Assembly (NCBI GenBank): GCA_964059195.1
Contig: CAXKWD010000001.1
Span: 119,841,751 to 119,905,750, forward strand
DNA: 64,000 bases
Reading direction: 5' to 3'
DNA from: Ectobius pallidus
Lineage: Eukaryota > Arthropoda > Insecta > Blattodea > Ectobiidae
Shown here: in pieces, positions 11,441-26,900 of the stretch
Layout: each line of letters opens with the position of its first letter
Numbering within the stretch: the stretch's first letter is position 1
The notes under the pieces: model-generated
What the model saw: only the letters and a program-made list of their open reading frames with translations
What the model was told of the DNA's origin: nothing
The model's database searches: none
Program-made: the position numbers and the translations under genes

Positions 11441-12883
11441 CTAACTCTGACAGCTATAATAGGATATAATATAATACTATAATACTAACTCTGACAGCTG
11501 TAATAGGATACATTATTAGCTATTTATGTATCAAGCACGCAAAATAACGCTTTAGCGGACGAATCTAGTATAGCGGCCGAGGCGTAAGCCGAGGCTGAAA
11601 TACTGGATGAGTCCGATACAGTTTTTGCGTACGTGGTGCATACAATGTTTATTTTAAATAAAAGCTATCTAAATTAAATGAAATGAAACAAAATACCTTA
11701 TAAATAATTATAATGAAAGGCAGTCAGCCATTTGTTAAACTCATATTCCCACAGCCACCTAAATCGCAAAACAACAATGAACCGTGCGTACCAATACGAA
11801 ATGCGGTATAGATGCATTATGAGTGGCTTTTTGTCAACAATAATGCATACGAACTATAATTATGAAAAGCTTGTGGAAATATGAGTGATAATCCCGAGGA
11901 AATTTCAATCCAAGCTAGAGACATTGAATTGGAGCTGGTGCCATCAACATGACGGCAATAGTAGACTATGAGAAGGAATATATTGCAAGCAATCCATGGT
12001 TGCAATGATTCTCTTGTGACCCAAGATATGAAAAGTTGTTGGCTTATATATGTTGTTATATGATGAAAAAGGTTACCCTGTTTTGCGAAAAATCCTGGTA
12101 AAGTTTCTGATTATCATAAATAAACTTGTTGGCTTAAATTTCTTGTTTTATGACCAAGTATAAAAATCCATGTTAAAGTTGGTGTGACTGGTCAATGCCA
12201 TCTGAGTTTTGTTTATAGATTGTCATGACGACTTTAAAGTACAAGGCCGATAAAACTGCATTTTGAGTGCACTTTTATGCAATTTTAGCGGCCTTGGTTG
12301 CTAAAATGCAATTTTTCGGCGTGTTACCAGTCCGATAAGCAGCTGTTTTAGAGAGCGTGTGCTAAAATATATTATAATAGGATATACTGTATTATGTAGT
12401 ATTTACTTATTTTATTTACGTTGTTACTACTGTAAAATATTTAGAAATGCACAGTGAAATTTTATTTTACGAAACTTCAATATTTTTGTATCCCTCAAAA
12501 TTTGAATTCCCCCCCCAAAAATTTTAATGGCGCAATTTGCGCCATGATTTTCCCCTGTGGGCAGCCCTGTGTCTGAGAATATTATTAGCACTTCACCTGT
12601 TAATTTCGCCATGGGCCTCTGCAATCAGTTAGCACGAACGAGTCTTATGGGAGGAGTCACGTGAAGGAACAAGTTCTCGTTTGTTTGTTTTCCTTCTGCT
12701 GTAACTTAGGAATTCTACTTTGCAACTTTTTTTAGCGTTCAAATGCGTGATAGGCCTAAACAAGTATGAAAACCGAAGAATGTGCAAATACTTCAACTTC
12801 TTTTGCTCACTTTCGTGACAAGACTCCTTTTTAAAAGAAGTTGAGACTCAATCTCTGTTTAGTACCCTACTGACTTCATCGAA

Positions 12884-12944
12884 ATGTTGCTGTCTTGTGC
12901 TCTGGGGCTTACCTTCCTTTCTGTTCTTAGCCATGCCGCTGTTC
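12884..12944 (+). CDS. takeout-like gene, exon 1 (signal peptide)
   Basis: Begins at ATG and encodes 20 residues typical of a secretion signal (MLLSCALGL, then a hydrophobic stretch and SHAAV). It ends one base into a codon before a GTGAGT donor. That C joins CT of the next exon to make Pro21. The choice of this exon rests on signal-peptide character, the matching phase and the good donor; it lies 2.9 kb upstream of exon 2. Confidence 0.82.
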
Positions 12945-15900
12945 GTGAGTATTCTCATTCTTAAACTGAATTATTTTTTATTATAACAAAATCCAAATAT
13001 ATTATTCATACCTTATATATTCATGATAATTAAAAAGGGATGCTACTTGTTTCTTCAGGACTGAATTATGAGAGTTTTACAATGGACATGGAAAGTTAAT
13101 TATAAAATTATAAAATTATGTAGGAATGTAACAATTAATATGTGCATTTCTTAATTTAAAATTCAAACTAATTCAAATCAAAACAAGACACATACAATAC
13201 AGAATTTAAGTTTAACACCCAAATGAGCATCGTTTATGTGTGGGTGCTATTCAGTATTAATTGAACATAATTAGCATTATTAGACAATAATATGGTAAGT
13301 AATTATTAATCAAAATTATATTTAGATTACAAGACGGGAACTTCGAATTTTACATATTCATCCCTAGAACTACAACAAAAGAAAATGTGAACAGTAGAAT
13401 TAAATATAAAATTAAAATTAAAACTAAGAGAGTTAATCTAAATAATACTAAAGAAGAGGAAGGAATATACCAATTTGAAGCTAAGCTACTAGTTGGATAA
13501 AATATTTTTGAAGTAGTTGTTTCTTACATGGTTAAAGTGTGGATATTTTTTTTTTTATTATTATTGAATTGTATAATAGACAACCAAAATCTTTTCCGTT
13601 GTTTTTATATTTAGTAGTCACAATTGAGTTCTTTTACTTTTTCTGAGTATTTTGTCTAGTGCTATAAAATGTAAATTCAATTTTAATGTTCTTATTTTAT
13701 TTTTAAGGATATAAATAAAAGGCTTATTTATTACAATTGCATTAGGTCAAAGACTTTAAATTCCGGGAATTCTGAATTTAGATAAGAAGCTTGTTTACTT
13801 AAACATAGTCTATTTTGATTATACGTTCCTGAAGTGTGATCAATGGACATACTGGATTTTTGAAATACCTCCCCTTATGAGAATTCCATATTTATTTATT
13901 TTCCAGTATTTATTTATTCATTTATTTAAAGTTTACATAAATAACACATAATTACGTTGGTTCCTGAAACTCCAAAAGAGCAGGAGCTCGTGCTCAGGAC
14001 AATTCCTTTATTACATTTAGACCTATATAGGCCTATTTCTTACAATAGAAGAGTAATGTTAACCTAAAATTATTTTCAAACTAAGAATAGACAAAGTATG
14101 ATGAAAAATTACTAGGAGAGAATGGCAAAGGCCCAGAGAAATGGCATGACTCAAGTGATATAAGTAATAATAATGGTAATAATAAAAATAATTATCTTGA
14201 TAGTAGTACCAGAAAGACAAAGAAAATTTAAAAGGGATGAAAATTAAAGTTTATATGATTTCTTAAATTCTAGACTTGAAGATTCCTTAACTACATTTGG
14301 CTAAATCACGATTTAATTAGATTTTAGAATTATTCAGTCGAGGACCGAAACTAGAGCTATGTGACAGACCAGCAGAAGTGAAAAAATTGGGTTCTACTAA
14401 ATTACTAGTTTCATTTCGTTTTGTCCTGTGTTCATGTGGAGCAGCTAGGAATTTTGTCTCATTTTCATGGTTAAATTTTAATAAAGAGTATCCAGAAATT
14501 TGGTCAGTGTTAAATACATTAAAGTAGGAATAGATTAGTTAAGTTGGGTAGTCCAGCCGCTTTTTAAAAAGAGACTTTAATTATGTTTTTTGTATGGATG
14601 ATTGTACGAAAGTCTGGGTACATAAATTTTGTACATGAATTGGTTATACTAAAACAAAAGTGGTTATACTAAGTGCTTACTTACTCCTGTGCAAAGAAAT
14701 ATATTATAAAATTCATTATTAAAACATATTTTGTACAACATATTTAGTATATTACGTATCATATAAAGGCCCTGATACATTCAGAAATCGCAAGTTAACT
14801 CAAAATCATACGAAAATCCTCCATTTTATAAAATATTGAATTCTTATAACTTAATAAGTTTCAGAAAACCAGTTTATAATTGCATGTAACAAGTTATTAC
14901 AAACTAGAAAGTGATTGAACACTAAAATAGATCAAGTAATTAATGTACATCCGTTTACTAAGCCATAAGTAACTTTGGTTTATCCAGTTTTGTTCTTTGA
15001 ATTCACAAGCGTTTTACATTTATGTTCATATGTGTGTTCGTTATTATTGGTTGTGCATTACAAATGAGTGTTGTAATTGGACTAAATGCCTGAAATTATA
15101 TATATATATATAAGGTTCGTCTTATTATCTATAGGTTTAATAAAGACCAGGATAATTTCGGCGTTAACTTCAAACTTGCCTTCGCAAATAGTAATCATGT
15201 TATTGAGACAATAAAAGTGTTTAGACTAAACAGAACATTGAGTTTCTCTAATTTTTTTATTTTTTAATTTATTTTTACAAATGGTTCATTTTTATCATAG
15301 ACTGGAGTGGGGTCCACCGCTGCGGCGTAAAGGACCCGAGTTCGAATCCTGGTTGGGACAAATTACCTAGATGGGGTTTTTCCTCACGTGTGAAACAAAT
15401 GTCGGGTAACTTAAGACCCTTGTGGTCCCGGATATCATCTGGCTGTCATTACCATGATTGTTGATGAATTTCATATTGGTTCATTTCTCAAATAAATGTC
15501 ATTACCATCTTCATCCCATCCTCGCCTTGTTCAGAGTGAATGCGTGTGTGAGTGTGTGTCTCGTCCTATGTGTCGTGTTGTCTCGGAGGTGACCCCAGCA
15601 TTGGGCTGATCATGCAACCGGGAAGTCATTTGTGTCCTTGTCTGGTCAAAAATTTATGTATGTGATCCTAGATAATCCTTCCCCTCACAGGTCGCGGCCT
15701 TATAAGGCCCGGGCGGCGTGGGTAGCTTAAATGTCCCTAAAAGGGGGAGGTAAAACTAAAGTAAAGTTAAGAAAGAAAGATAGAAAGAAAGATAGAAAGA
15801 AAGAAAGATTGGAGTGGGCGGTAATTACTGTAATTGCATTCTTTGTTTCAGCTCATTACGTGCAACTTTGCGCTCGCAATTCGCCAACATTCAAAGAGTG

Positions 15901-18900
15901 TGCAAGAAAGAGTGCAGAGTCATTAATTAAAGTGATTGTGAAAGGTAAGAGTTAATATTTAGCCTATATCAATTTTGTTGGTTAACAAATCAAAGTTATT
16001 TCATAAGGAAGAAACTGAGCCTCAGAAGGCAACCAGTAGCTTACAGTACCTTTATATTAACGCATTCCATTGAAACATTGACCTGCTAATGCCAAATGAT
16101 TCCTGAATAGAAGAGACAGAACATCTATAAAAAGTAAAAGTAAAGTGTTCCCTATTACAGGCCATGGAGGCCCAGCGGGTTCCAGGAGGTTGAGGCTCCC
16201 AGATTTTTAGACATCGGCACATGAAGGTGGTAAGGTTGTCAGCCTTACGCACCGGCCGCCTTTACCCCCAGGATTGCTCCTGGTACACATTTCTGTTAGA
16301 GGTTGAGTCGACCCCAGGGCCATAGTACCACCAGAAGGATTAGGCCAATTGAAAAACTCCGACCTCATCGGGGATCGAACCCGCGACCTTCCGGTTTGTA
16401 GCGCAGCGCCTCAACCTCTACGCTACGGCGTACCCCCACAGTACATCTATACTGTTGTCAAATAACACGTTTTGTAAAATGTAAATTGCCACTATTTATT
16501 TTTTCTTTCTAAATGAATAACTAAACCAACCACATAAATTGTTTCAGTACGGTACACGTAATAAATGTCACGTTTCCCCCAATAACCTTAAGTATTAATA
16601 GGCTATTTTTATACAGTTTCCTCAACCTTCTATTTAGTTTGTCTATATTTCTGTTTTATCTCTCAATTTATTTTAAAAACTTAATCCTTTTCTTTTTGAT
16701 TATACTTTTTTTATAAATTAATCTCATTTTCTTTATTTTGGATCTTAGCTCTTGCATTTCATCTGCTCTTGGTCTAGAATATATCCATGGTATATCCTTA
16801 GTAATGCCTATTTTTTTATGGTAGTTTAATTTCTTTTAAAACTTATGCTCATCAGTTTTTTCTTTTGCAATTATGGTCCTTTTGAGTGATGAGTCTACAT
16901 AGCTGTTATTTGGTTATTTCAGGGTAAAACATTTGACATGGAGTGGTTCTTTTTCAGTTACTAATGGTACAATTTGTTTTACGTCGAGTACATGGACGTC
17001 GGCATGGGGGCAAGGGGGGCAACTGCCCCCCTCTGGATTGCCTTATGGATTCATTTATTTGTGGTACTCTTTGTCAACCTACTGTTGTAGCATGGAGAAT
17101 AAAAAAATAGAATTACTTTATAATGAGTTTAGCAAGTATTAACTAATTATAACTATAATATGTATTTATCATAATATCTCACCAAGGCTATTGCTCAAAA
17201 GAGCGCATTCTGTTAACTTAAAAAACTTTGTAGCCTCGTCGAATTCAGCTTGGGTTCAAAATAACGACACGGTTAACTAAGTGAATATTAATGTGTTTAG
17301 CCTAATCATTTGAAATTGAGGTCCAAAATTGATTTTGCCCCCCCCTTAATAAAATTCCTGGCTACGCTGCTGGTAGAGTATTTATTTTTGCGTTTGTAAC
17401 AATCTCTGGATCCCATTTAGTAAATAAGGTAGTTACAATTGTGTCGTAAGAGTATGATAAAGTTTTATTAATGCTATCGCTTATTTCAGGTGATAAAAAA
17501 TTGAAGATACCTGTTCTGGACCCTCTTTGGATTCCCGAAGTGAAAGTGGAAGACTCAAACCTCAAAATACTGGTGAGCAACGCAACTGGCATCGGAATAA
17601 AGGACGTGATTTTTAAAAAGACAGAGTAAGTTCTTTACAAGGTTGGTGACGTCCTCTTTATTAAGGGCCAGAATTGTACTTTACGAGATTGTGTGGGGGA
17701 CGGGAAACTGTCTATCCGTCTGTCTGTCTGTCCGTGTGTCCGCACGCTCGATAACTAAAATACGCTTTATCGGATTTTCATCAAACTTGGTATACGCATT
17801 TAAAACGTCCATGGAAATAAACCTACTGATATTGGACCAAATAGGTTGACTGGTGCCGGAGTAAAGCCCAATTTAGTGTCTATTTTATGATAATATATTA
17901 GAAAGAATTTATCAATAATGCAAAACAGTTCTCATGACATCTTGTTTTACAGTGTTCATATACGGATTTGGAAGTTGCAATACAGTTACCAATGACAAAT
18001 AATTATTCCTTCACATATGCTTATCAAACTAGACCTTTGTTCTTCCGAAAGCCCTGCTTAATGAATCGGTCTGCAGCTTAACTCGGAAATCGATAACAAA
18101 AGTAGCTTATTTTCAGCATATCATAATTGCAATTATCACTGATTGAACAAAAGCATTATGGCACTTTGTTGCATCAGTTTACCTGATTTTATTAATGTTA
18201 AAATTGAATACGGAATATTAATCATCTCGTAGTCTTTGATTCTAATAAAATTCTGACGTGGCATCTGTGCAAACACATATGGCTTTATCATAGTGAACAA
18301 TACGATAGGAAAAAAGATTATATTAATTTGGACTTAGCAGATGTATAGAACATTATGAGCTTCTCTTCATGAAAATTATGAAAAGTGTAACTAAATAATA
18401 TAGTCTCTTCGTTTATAAGCATAAAAGCATAGGCCTATGTTATTGAAGGCTGTAAGGCTGTAAGTTGGAAATACAGGGTAGATCAGAAAAATGTATACAC
18501 ACTTTCAAACTGGCTATACAAACCATATGCTTTGAAATCACAATGGATACGGCTTCAACGTGTAGTACAATGGTTGAACAACAGATGGCAGTAGTGCAGT
18601 TTGAACACTTATTGTAATTATTCACTTTGAGTCATTCTAATACTGATGATAATATACGGTATAAGCTACGGTGTATCAAAGTGTGTGTAGATTTTTCTGA
18701 TCTACCCTGTAGTAACGGAACGATTATTATAAACTCAGAGTGAGTCGTTGACAGGGCTTGGAAATTGATGACTTAAATGTACCTGAAAAATGACCTGTAA
18801 AATGACCTTAAATTATAAAAGTATTACATGAAAATTAAAAAAAGACAATGTTTATAAATATGTGTTTTAAAAAAGGGAATATACAGTAGTATAATAATAA

Positions 18901-21900
18901 ATAATACACAAAGGACAAGATTTAAGTATTTTATATTACTACTTTTATTATTATTATGTTTACGATATATATTAATGAATGCCTCACAGATAAAGGATTA
19001 TAAGGTCGCCTTGTCTGAAACGTTGGAAAAGTTCATTTTGAAGACGAAATAGGGAAAATGCAATGAAAGAATGAACATTTCCTAAGAAATGACCAGTAGA
19101 GAATAAAATGCCGATAAATGCAAAAAAAAAAAAAAGAGTAGGCTATTTTTGTTCCTTTGGAGACGAGACGAATTTATACTACCGTACAACCTGCAGTGTC
19201 TGTGGTGTCTCAGATAAAATATGACATTAATTCACCAACTCTCGAGCCCTTGTCGTGGTGGTTTCCTGCTTGATGTAGCCGGCTTTTCACTGCTACTGTT
19301 GTAGCCTATAAATTCGTCATCTAAAAATATTATTAAAAAATCAGACAAGATTAATAGACTGTTGTTTTATGTAAAACGTGAGGATTTTTTCTCTCTCTTG
19401 TTACGAATGTTATGGATACCAGCTCTTTTCCCTTCCATTCTTTCCCTTACCCGTGGCGGACTTCTTCCTATAAAAAAATTGTTGGACCGGTCTCTAGATA
19501 CACATACACAAATAAAAAAAAGTAAAAATCACAAAACACAAGGGAAAAAATGCATACATGACTAGTATTATTAATAATATCAAATTAGAAAAATATGTAA
19601 CACGTAATTTTAAAATATTGTTAGTTTGAAAATATATAGGTTAATTATATCTTATATGATTATAAGATGTAATTAAGATTAAAGCTTATATAATTAAGAT
19701 ATCTTATACCTTAATAATCTCATCTAAATTATGTTCTTAAATCTTGTGCTGTTTAGTACTTTTAAGTCAGGACTTATTGTAATAAGATCATTATAAGTTG
19801 TAACTCTGAACCGAAATTTATTGCATTTCTATTGATTCGATAAGAGGGCATGAAGTAATGTACTTCTAGTGCTGTATCCATTATAGTTCGGTATGGCATT
19901 ATTCTGATTCATGTGAATATATTTTAATTATATATATGAGTGACTTGATATCAAAGACGCACATCTGACAAATTCATAAATTCTGAAAAATTCCAGTTCC
20001 TTATATACAAGTAATATTTATGTATTTTTTTATGGCTTCTTTGTCATATTTCCGCTTAGAAGTCCCAATTAAACTTCGTTCTGTTTCTGATATCAATATC
20101 ATTAAGAAAGTCAGTGAAAATTAGCTTTGAAAATACAGATGTCCTGTTTTTGAAAAAAAATTGACAAATGTCCGCTTTTGATACAAATATGATGGTAGGT
20201 GTCCGTTTTTTATCCAAATGACTCACCTAAGAAATTCCACATCAGACCAACCCTAATATTGCTAAGAAAGATAAGGATACGAAAACTGAAATGCAGTATG
20301 AATTAAATACCAATGTCAAAATTTCTTAAACAAGATTTTATTTTATAAATACTGCAAGAATCTCGCGATTGCACCAGCTAGCATTAATGTTAATTCGTTA
20401 TTACTCTATGCCCTGTTAACGAGGTTTTACCGTGTTACATTATTCGTTATGAATAACTCTAACATTTTTTTACATCAAACTTTCACCACACGATAGATCA
20501 ATTTATTTGGTTTGACATATCAAACTAGCATATCCAAAATGTGAGGTTGACGCTTCTCCACATTTCTTTTCCAGTTTTCTGAATTGCTTTTCCTTCTTCT
20601 TGTGCTCCCTTCACTAACTGAAATATAATTCTCCATGGGTATACTTTCTCTTTTCAATAATATCTTAAATAATATTATTACAAGATCAAAATAATATGAC
20701 ATGAGCAAAACAGATTGTCACATTGGGAACAGTAGCAGCCATTGTTAAATCGGAAGTCATGTGAACAGAATCTAACTCCCGCATTGGCTGCTTGGTAGAT
20801 GTCCGATGTTGAAAACAACTTGCACAGCAGGAGTCCAAATTTGAAACAAACCTTCAACTTTGAAGCAAAAAATTACGTGCTTGCGTCCGTTTCTGACAGA
20901 AACCGATTTCACCATTGGAAAGAGGAGACAAAATCCTATAGGAATCCACTTCTAACTCCATTTCAATTTTTCCGACAGATGTCCACCTTTGATATTAAGC
21001 AACTCATATATATGACAATCGAGAGAAATGCAGAAAGTCTTTTCGATGCCTGCAGGCATGTAATGGGTTACAGTCTCACAGACGTCAGCGAATTACTTAA
21101 ATTACCCGTGGTACGCATCCGAGCTGTTTGTAGAATAGTTACAGCAGGCAGCGCATATAGCATCTACTGCTGCGGACAGACTTCAACGATTAATTAGTAG
21201 TACTAGGCATAATTGCAGTAATAGTACAATATTAAAAAAGCGTTCCCTATTACAGGCCATGGAGGCCCAGAGGGTTCCAGAAGGTTGAGGTTCCAGAAGT
21301 CTTTTCGATGACTGCAGGCATTATAATTATAATTTAATACAGAAACAACCAAGTAGCCTATATGGCAATGAAACGTCAAAATACTACATTACAAAATATT
21401 AGAATAGCCGGTAAATCATTCGAACAAGTGGAGAAATTCAAATATCTGGGAGCAGTAATTACAGACACAAATAATATCAAGGCAAAAGTTAAGTGTAGAC
21501 TCAAATCAGGAAATGCCTGCTTTTATGCAGTTCAGAAACTCTTATCTTCTCGTCTTCTGTCCAGAAATCTAAAAATAAAAATTTATAAGACTATTATCCT
21601 GCCGGTTGTATTATATGGATGTGAGACATGGTCGCTTACTCTTCGGGAAGAACATAATCTGAGAGTATTCGAAAACAGGGTGGTTAAGAACATATTTGGG
21701 CCTAAGAGAGCTGAATATGGGGACTGGAGAAAACTGCATAACGGCAAGCTTCATAACCTGTACTTGTCACCGGATATAGTAAGGGTAATTAAATCACGGA
21801 GGATGAAATGGGCTGGACATGTTGCGCGCATGGGGGAGGAAAGACATATCTAAAAAATATTGACTGGGAGACCGAAGGGAAAAGTCCACTTGGAAGACAT

Positions 21901-23890
21901 ACAGGTGGTAGACATAGGTGGTAGGACAATATTATGATAGATTTAAGAGAAGCAGGATATGAGAGGGATGGTTGGATGGACTTAGAACAGAATAGGGTTG
22001 TATGGCGGGCTCAGGTAAGCGCGGCAATGAACCTTCGGGTCCCATAAAATAGATAATATTCCTTTAGCTTGCCTAGGATTTGTCTATTGCCCTTGAGTAA
22101 GTAGGTATATATAAATATGCTTATTACATTGAATTCTTTGTATATGAGATGTGTTGGATGGTCAATCTTTTTCCCAGGGATATTTTAATTATCATTTTAT
22201 AACAACATTGTGATTCCAGTTTTGATATCGACACATTAGACTTGGACTTGGATATTGTGCTTCCTAATATCAAAGTGTATGGCAAATATACGTTATCAGG
22301 AAAACTGATTATTTTGCCGATCCGTGGCAACGGAGACTTCTATCTAAATGCAAGTGAGTATTGAAATGCTGTTACTCATAATAACTAGAGCTAAGATTTT
22401 TATGTAGCACCCTTTGTGTGAAAAATATGGACATGAATATGTAGTGAAATTTGATGGAATATGTTGAAATAATTTAAATTTAAAAAAAAATGTAATATAG
22501 CCTATTTAATGCCGTTAAGAGATAATCATGCATTAGATAGTCTGTCAGAAAGAATGTTCTTATAGGCAGAAAATGTCCTTTCAACCTCACTTAAAGTAAC
22601 GAGGTCAAATTTTAGGAAAACATATTTTCAGAGGAGATCCTCTCGGGAGGACCAATAATGTCTCCGTTGGAATTCGACGACGCACACTGTGATAGGCCTA
22701 TGTTGAATATCCAGGGTCCATCACCTTTCAGCCATTTGTAAATATTAGTATAAAAACTTAGACTAGATTCAGTAAAATCTGCAACGAACTTGAGCCGCCC
22801 TTGTGCAGTGGTGAAAGAGAAAATTGTCGTGTTTTGTGAAAGGCACTTCAACTAATTTAATTTGTAGCAGCCGAAAGCTCGGAAAGTTTAAATTCATTCA
22901 CCCGACTGGAAGCCCGACAGACTATCGTCCGTTATCAACGTTCGGAAAGTCTAAAGTCATATTGTGCCTCATTAAGAGGTTTCTTTCCTTGTTAAAGTCA
23001 TCCTATTAGGCAGCTATATTTTTTTCTCTTTCGTAGTTTTACCTCTCCCTTATAGGGACCTTTACGCGGCCCGCGCTGCCTGGGCCTTAATAAAGTGAAA
23101 TGTAAAATATGCGAATATGGGAAAAAATTAAAATAAAACTATTTGATTTTTTTAGAAAACTAAAACAGAGTTTAAATTCGGGCCCAGAAATCCTAGAAAT
23201 CCCAGCTCTAATAAAATAACACACCTACAAGGTGAGCAAAGATGTTGGCCCAATTACAGCTTGTAAATTGGTGGTCCATTTTAATTTAGGAATATCTTTT
23301 AAAAATTGGAATTTTGAGATATTACTAGCGACATTTTGGCCTTATGCTTCTCTACATATTTCAGTAAAGAATCAGGCCAAAATAATTGCTTCTTGCATTA
23401 TTTTCTGCTCTTGCAAAACAAGTTCAATAGACCTACAGCAACATTTTATCTGAATTCCGTTTGAAATTGAATCTTTAACTGGACTTATTGCTCTATTACT
23501 GTGTATAATATATTATTATTATTATTAACAAACTTTAAAAAAATATAGAATTCTTTGAAAGCTCTAGATAAGCAGAGTTCGAGTTTAGAGGCTGCAATCA
23601 TCACATGTCCTATTAAGAGAGAACGGAGAAATTTAAAAATAATACGACAAATTAATATATAAACTAAAAACAGTTATATAATTTTTACAAAATAAATTCT
23701 AATAGGCAGTTTAAAATTACAAAAATTATTTTAAAATAACAATAATAATATTAATAATAATAATCGTCTGTTTGAGCAAAGAAGCAATATTAAGATTACC
23801 TAAAATTATATATTAATAATTGCGGCCCACGCTTACTTCAAAAATATTGTAGGGACATAATTTTATTAAAAACTTCCAGGTCACTAATGA

Positions 23891-23926
<36 letters not shown>

Positions 23927-26900
23927 TGGAAGAAATTAAAATAAAACAACTTAAAGGCAAAAATTGTAAGATTTGATTAATAATTATTATTATAATATGG
24001 TTTTTTAAATTTGTTATCTTACATTGGTTGACACGATGTTCTATAAATTAGGATTCTCAGCAATAAGAGTATTATAATGTTTCAAACCATAATTGATGTC
24101 ATTGCCCAGTAGTAGTCCTGAATTTCGTTTCTTGTATTTTGACATTGTTTGAAGGAAATAAATTTTGATCGGTTTTATGGCAATAAGATAATACTGCGAA
24201 CTCATAAAGCTGTTCGATTTTCATAACTTTGAATTTAGAATATAAAAAAGTTCGTAGGATAGTCGATTAACTTTTTTTAACAAATAGAACGGTTAACATA
24301 CCTTACGGAACTTGATATTTTAATTTACCTTAACTTGATTATGTTATATGTAGGAACTATTAAACAATAGTAAAAACATAAGCTCCATCGAAAGCTAGTA
24401 TACGTACATGGGTGAAAGAGTGACACTAGAGTTAGCCAGTGCAATAAGTGTTGTGATTTAGTAATTAGACCCTATTTAATTTTTATCCTTTTATCTGAGT
24501 CCAGTAATGAATTTTTTACATGTGTCTTGTGATAATAAACAATTTTACGTATGGGATAAAAGACCAATTGATTGAACAAAGTGAGGATGTGTAAAAAGAA
24601 TTATAAATAATTTTAAAATTAATGGGGTAGAAATATTAACAAGTAATCAAATTTATTAATGAATATGCTTTCCAAATAAGATAAAAGTTGTATTTTGGAT
24701 ATAATTACTATTTTAAAGAAAAATCCAATAGTTTTCGAAATTTCAGGGGTCCACTTAGAGTAAAATGTCAATAATTGTTTGGAAGACTCGAGATGAATAA
24801 AAAGAGTGTCTATTTGAGTGCCTCCTTTCAAGGTTTTTAGTGCATTCTTCTTGCCTGCCTATTTTGGTCTCTACTTATAATTTTATATGAGAGGAAAAAT
24901 GGCAGTATATGACTTTAACCTGTGGCTGGCTATTTCTTATCACTTTCCTCGGGTTGTGCTGATGTTCTTTACTGGTACTCACTTTAAATATGTTGTTAGG
25001 TACCAAAGATTGACTTATAGATCACTCAAAAACTGTGAACTCCCCTTAAGTTAACAGCCTCTCAAGATTGTGAAGATGCATCTGTTACATTAAATAACGA
25101 TACATGGTTGAATTTTTAATAGTATAATTTATTTGAAAATTAATTTCTTAATTGCTTTATAATCCTACAGCTAACCTTCATGTGATCATGCAAGTACCCT
25201 GTCAACTAACGACTGAGAAAGGGTCGCAATATTTGTCCATGGGTAAACCAAACATGAAGACTATCAATCCTGAGGTAGCTAAAATCCACCTCTCCAACTT
25301 GTTCAACGGCGATAAACTTTTACGTAAGTATATGTGAAGTTTTATTCAATTATATTTTCTGCACGCTACATTTTTTTAGGAGAGCACTATATCCTTAGCC
25401 ATACAGTTTTGCTTCCTGACACTGAAAACGTAATTTAATGTACATACTTTTGATGAAAGAATTGATTCAGGGGTGAAATTAGTAGTTTTTAGAACATTAT
25501 CTTGCATTTTTAATTTTTTACACCTTGCAATCAGTTCATTTTTAATACGCATAACACACGGCAGCCACATTATGGTTCAGAGTGAAGTAGATGAGCAACT
25601 GCGAAGTAGGATGACCAACTGATCTTCTTGCAATAAGGTAAGTAGTGGCCAAGGCTTGTAAACTACAGAGGTAGCGTATTCCGGCGAGTTTATTGGACAG
25701 GGGGTTGCGGCGAGCAGGCGAGTGTGTGACGTCACCAGATTCCAAATCTCGCAATTCCCAGTTTTTACTCAGTCTAGAAAATCTTACACCGCGTGATTAA
25801 ACTCGTAACCTTTAATTAACCCTTTGTTGGATTTCTTTGAAATTTATACAGAAATAATCTACACACATCAGCCCTACTGATGGTTAAAACAGAGCTTTAA
25901 AAAACCGGACACAAATGTTTTTATTTCATTTTATAAACATCACCCGTTACAAAAAATTCATGGAGGGAGAAGCAAATTTCACTGTGCGACAATTTTTTGT
26001 ATTTTTGTGTCCCGAAAAAACTTTAAGCGAGAAAGTTTTAGTGAAATAATTGAATTTTAATACAAATGAAGTTCCAGCCCCATATCTAGAATGGTTTACG
26101 AGTAATTGAGTGGTAATTATTCCGGGCGCTTCGAGCAGGACAGTAGGGAGCATGGTGCCGCTGACAAGGCTTTTGTACCTACTGATCTCGGCCGCTGGAC
26201 CGTAGTCTTTTAGGATCGAGATTACCAATACATATTGTTTTTAATAGTACAATTAGAAAGTGCTTTAGAATGTGCAAATAACTGAACCATTATGCCGGGC
26301 CAGAGATGTGCTGTGGCAGTGTGTAACAGTAATTTCCAGTGTGTAACAGTAATTTCTCAGATTGCAAGAAGCTTGACTGTAACATTTCGTTCCACGTCTT
26401 TCCAAAAATCAAAGATGTTCACAAGCAATGGATTGTTGTTTGCCGAAAAAATGATTCTTGGAATCCTGATACAAGTAGAGTTTGTTCCTTGCACTTCACG
26501 GAGCAGGGTTACGAAAGGGATTTCAAAGCTGAACTGCTGAATTTACCAAGGGAAAAACCTAAGAGAAAAAGGTAAATAATATATTCTTATATTAGTATTA
26601 TTCTTATTAGTATTATTATTGTAATTGTTATTAATCATATTTACATGGGCTTTTAGGACAACATAACTTTGTTTGGCTTTATATGTAGCCTACAGCTATG
26701 TAGAAATGACTAAATAAAAAGGTACCTCCGAAGAATATCATTATTGAACATTAATTCTTTAATTGCACTGGAAAGGGTATTTGTATTGAGGAATGGAAAT
26801 TAGTCTGCAGCAAGGCAATATTTGGCGTTTCTTCTGAACGAAATTATTGAAGATTAATATTCACAGCTCTCGGTAGATCACGGAGTAAAGGGCCCACGGA

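Noticed and set aside
15731..15955. 74-codon frame ending in takeout exon 2 as a start for that gene
   Set aside because: Its N-terminal half is SINE tail (Lys-Lys-Asp-Arg repeats). A good acceptor at 15851 and the signal-peptide exon at 12,884 with matching phase explain the gene better.
16375..16440. Possible tRNA gene because of a good B-box
   Set aside because: Belongs to the SINE head: A- and B-boxes are there but the cloverleaf cannot be completed and the body continues into SINE sequence. The same holds for the B-boxes at about 15,340, 41,488, 43,475 and 46,626.
20799..21197. 132-codon frame MSDVENNLHSRSPNLKQTF...
   Set aside because: The longest unassigned frame inside takeout intron 3, but it contains the degenerate TGTCCG repeats, has no recognisable domain and no supporting context. 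Probably chance.
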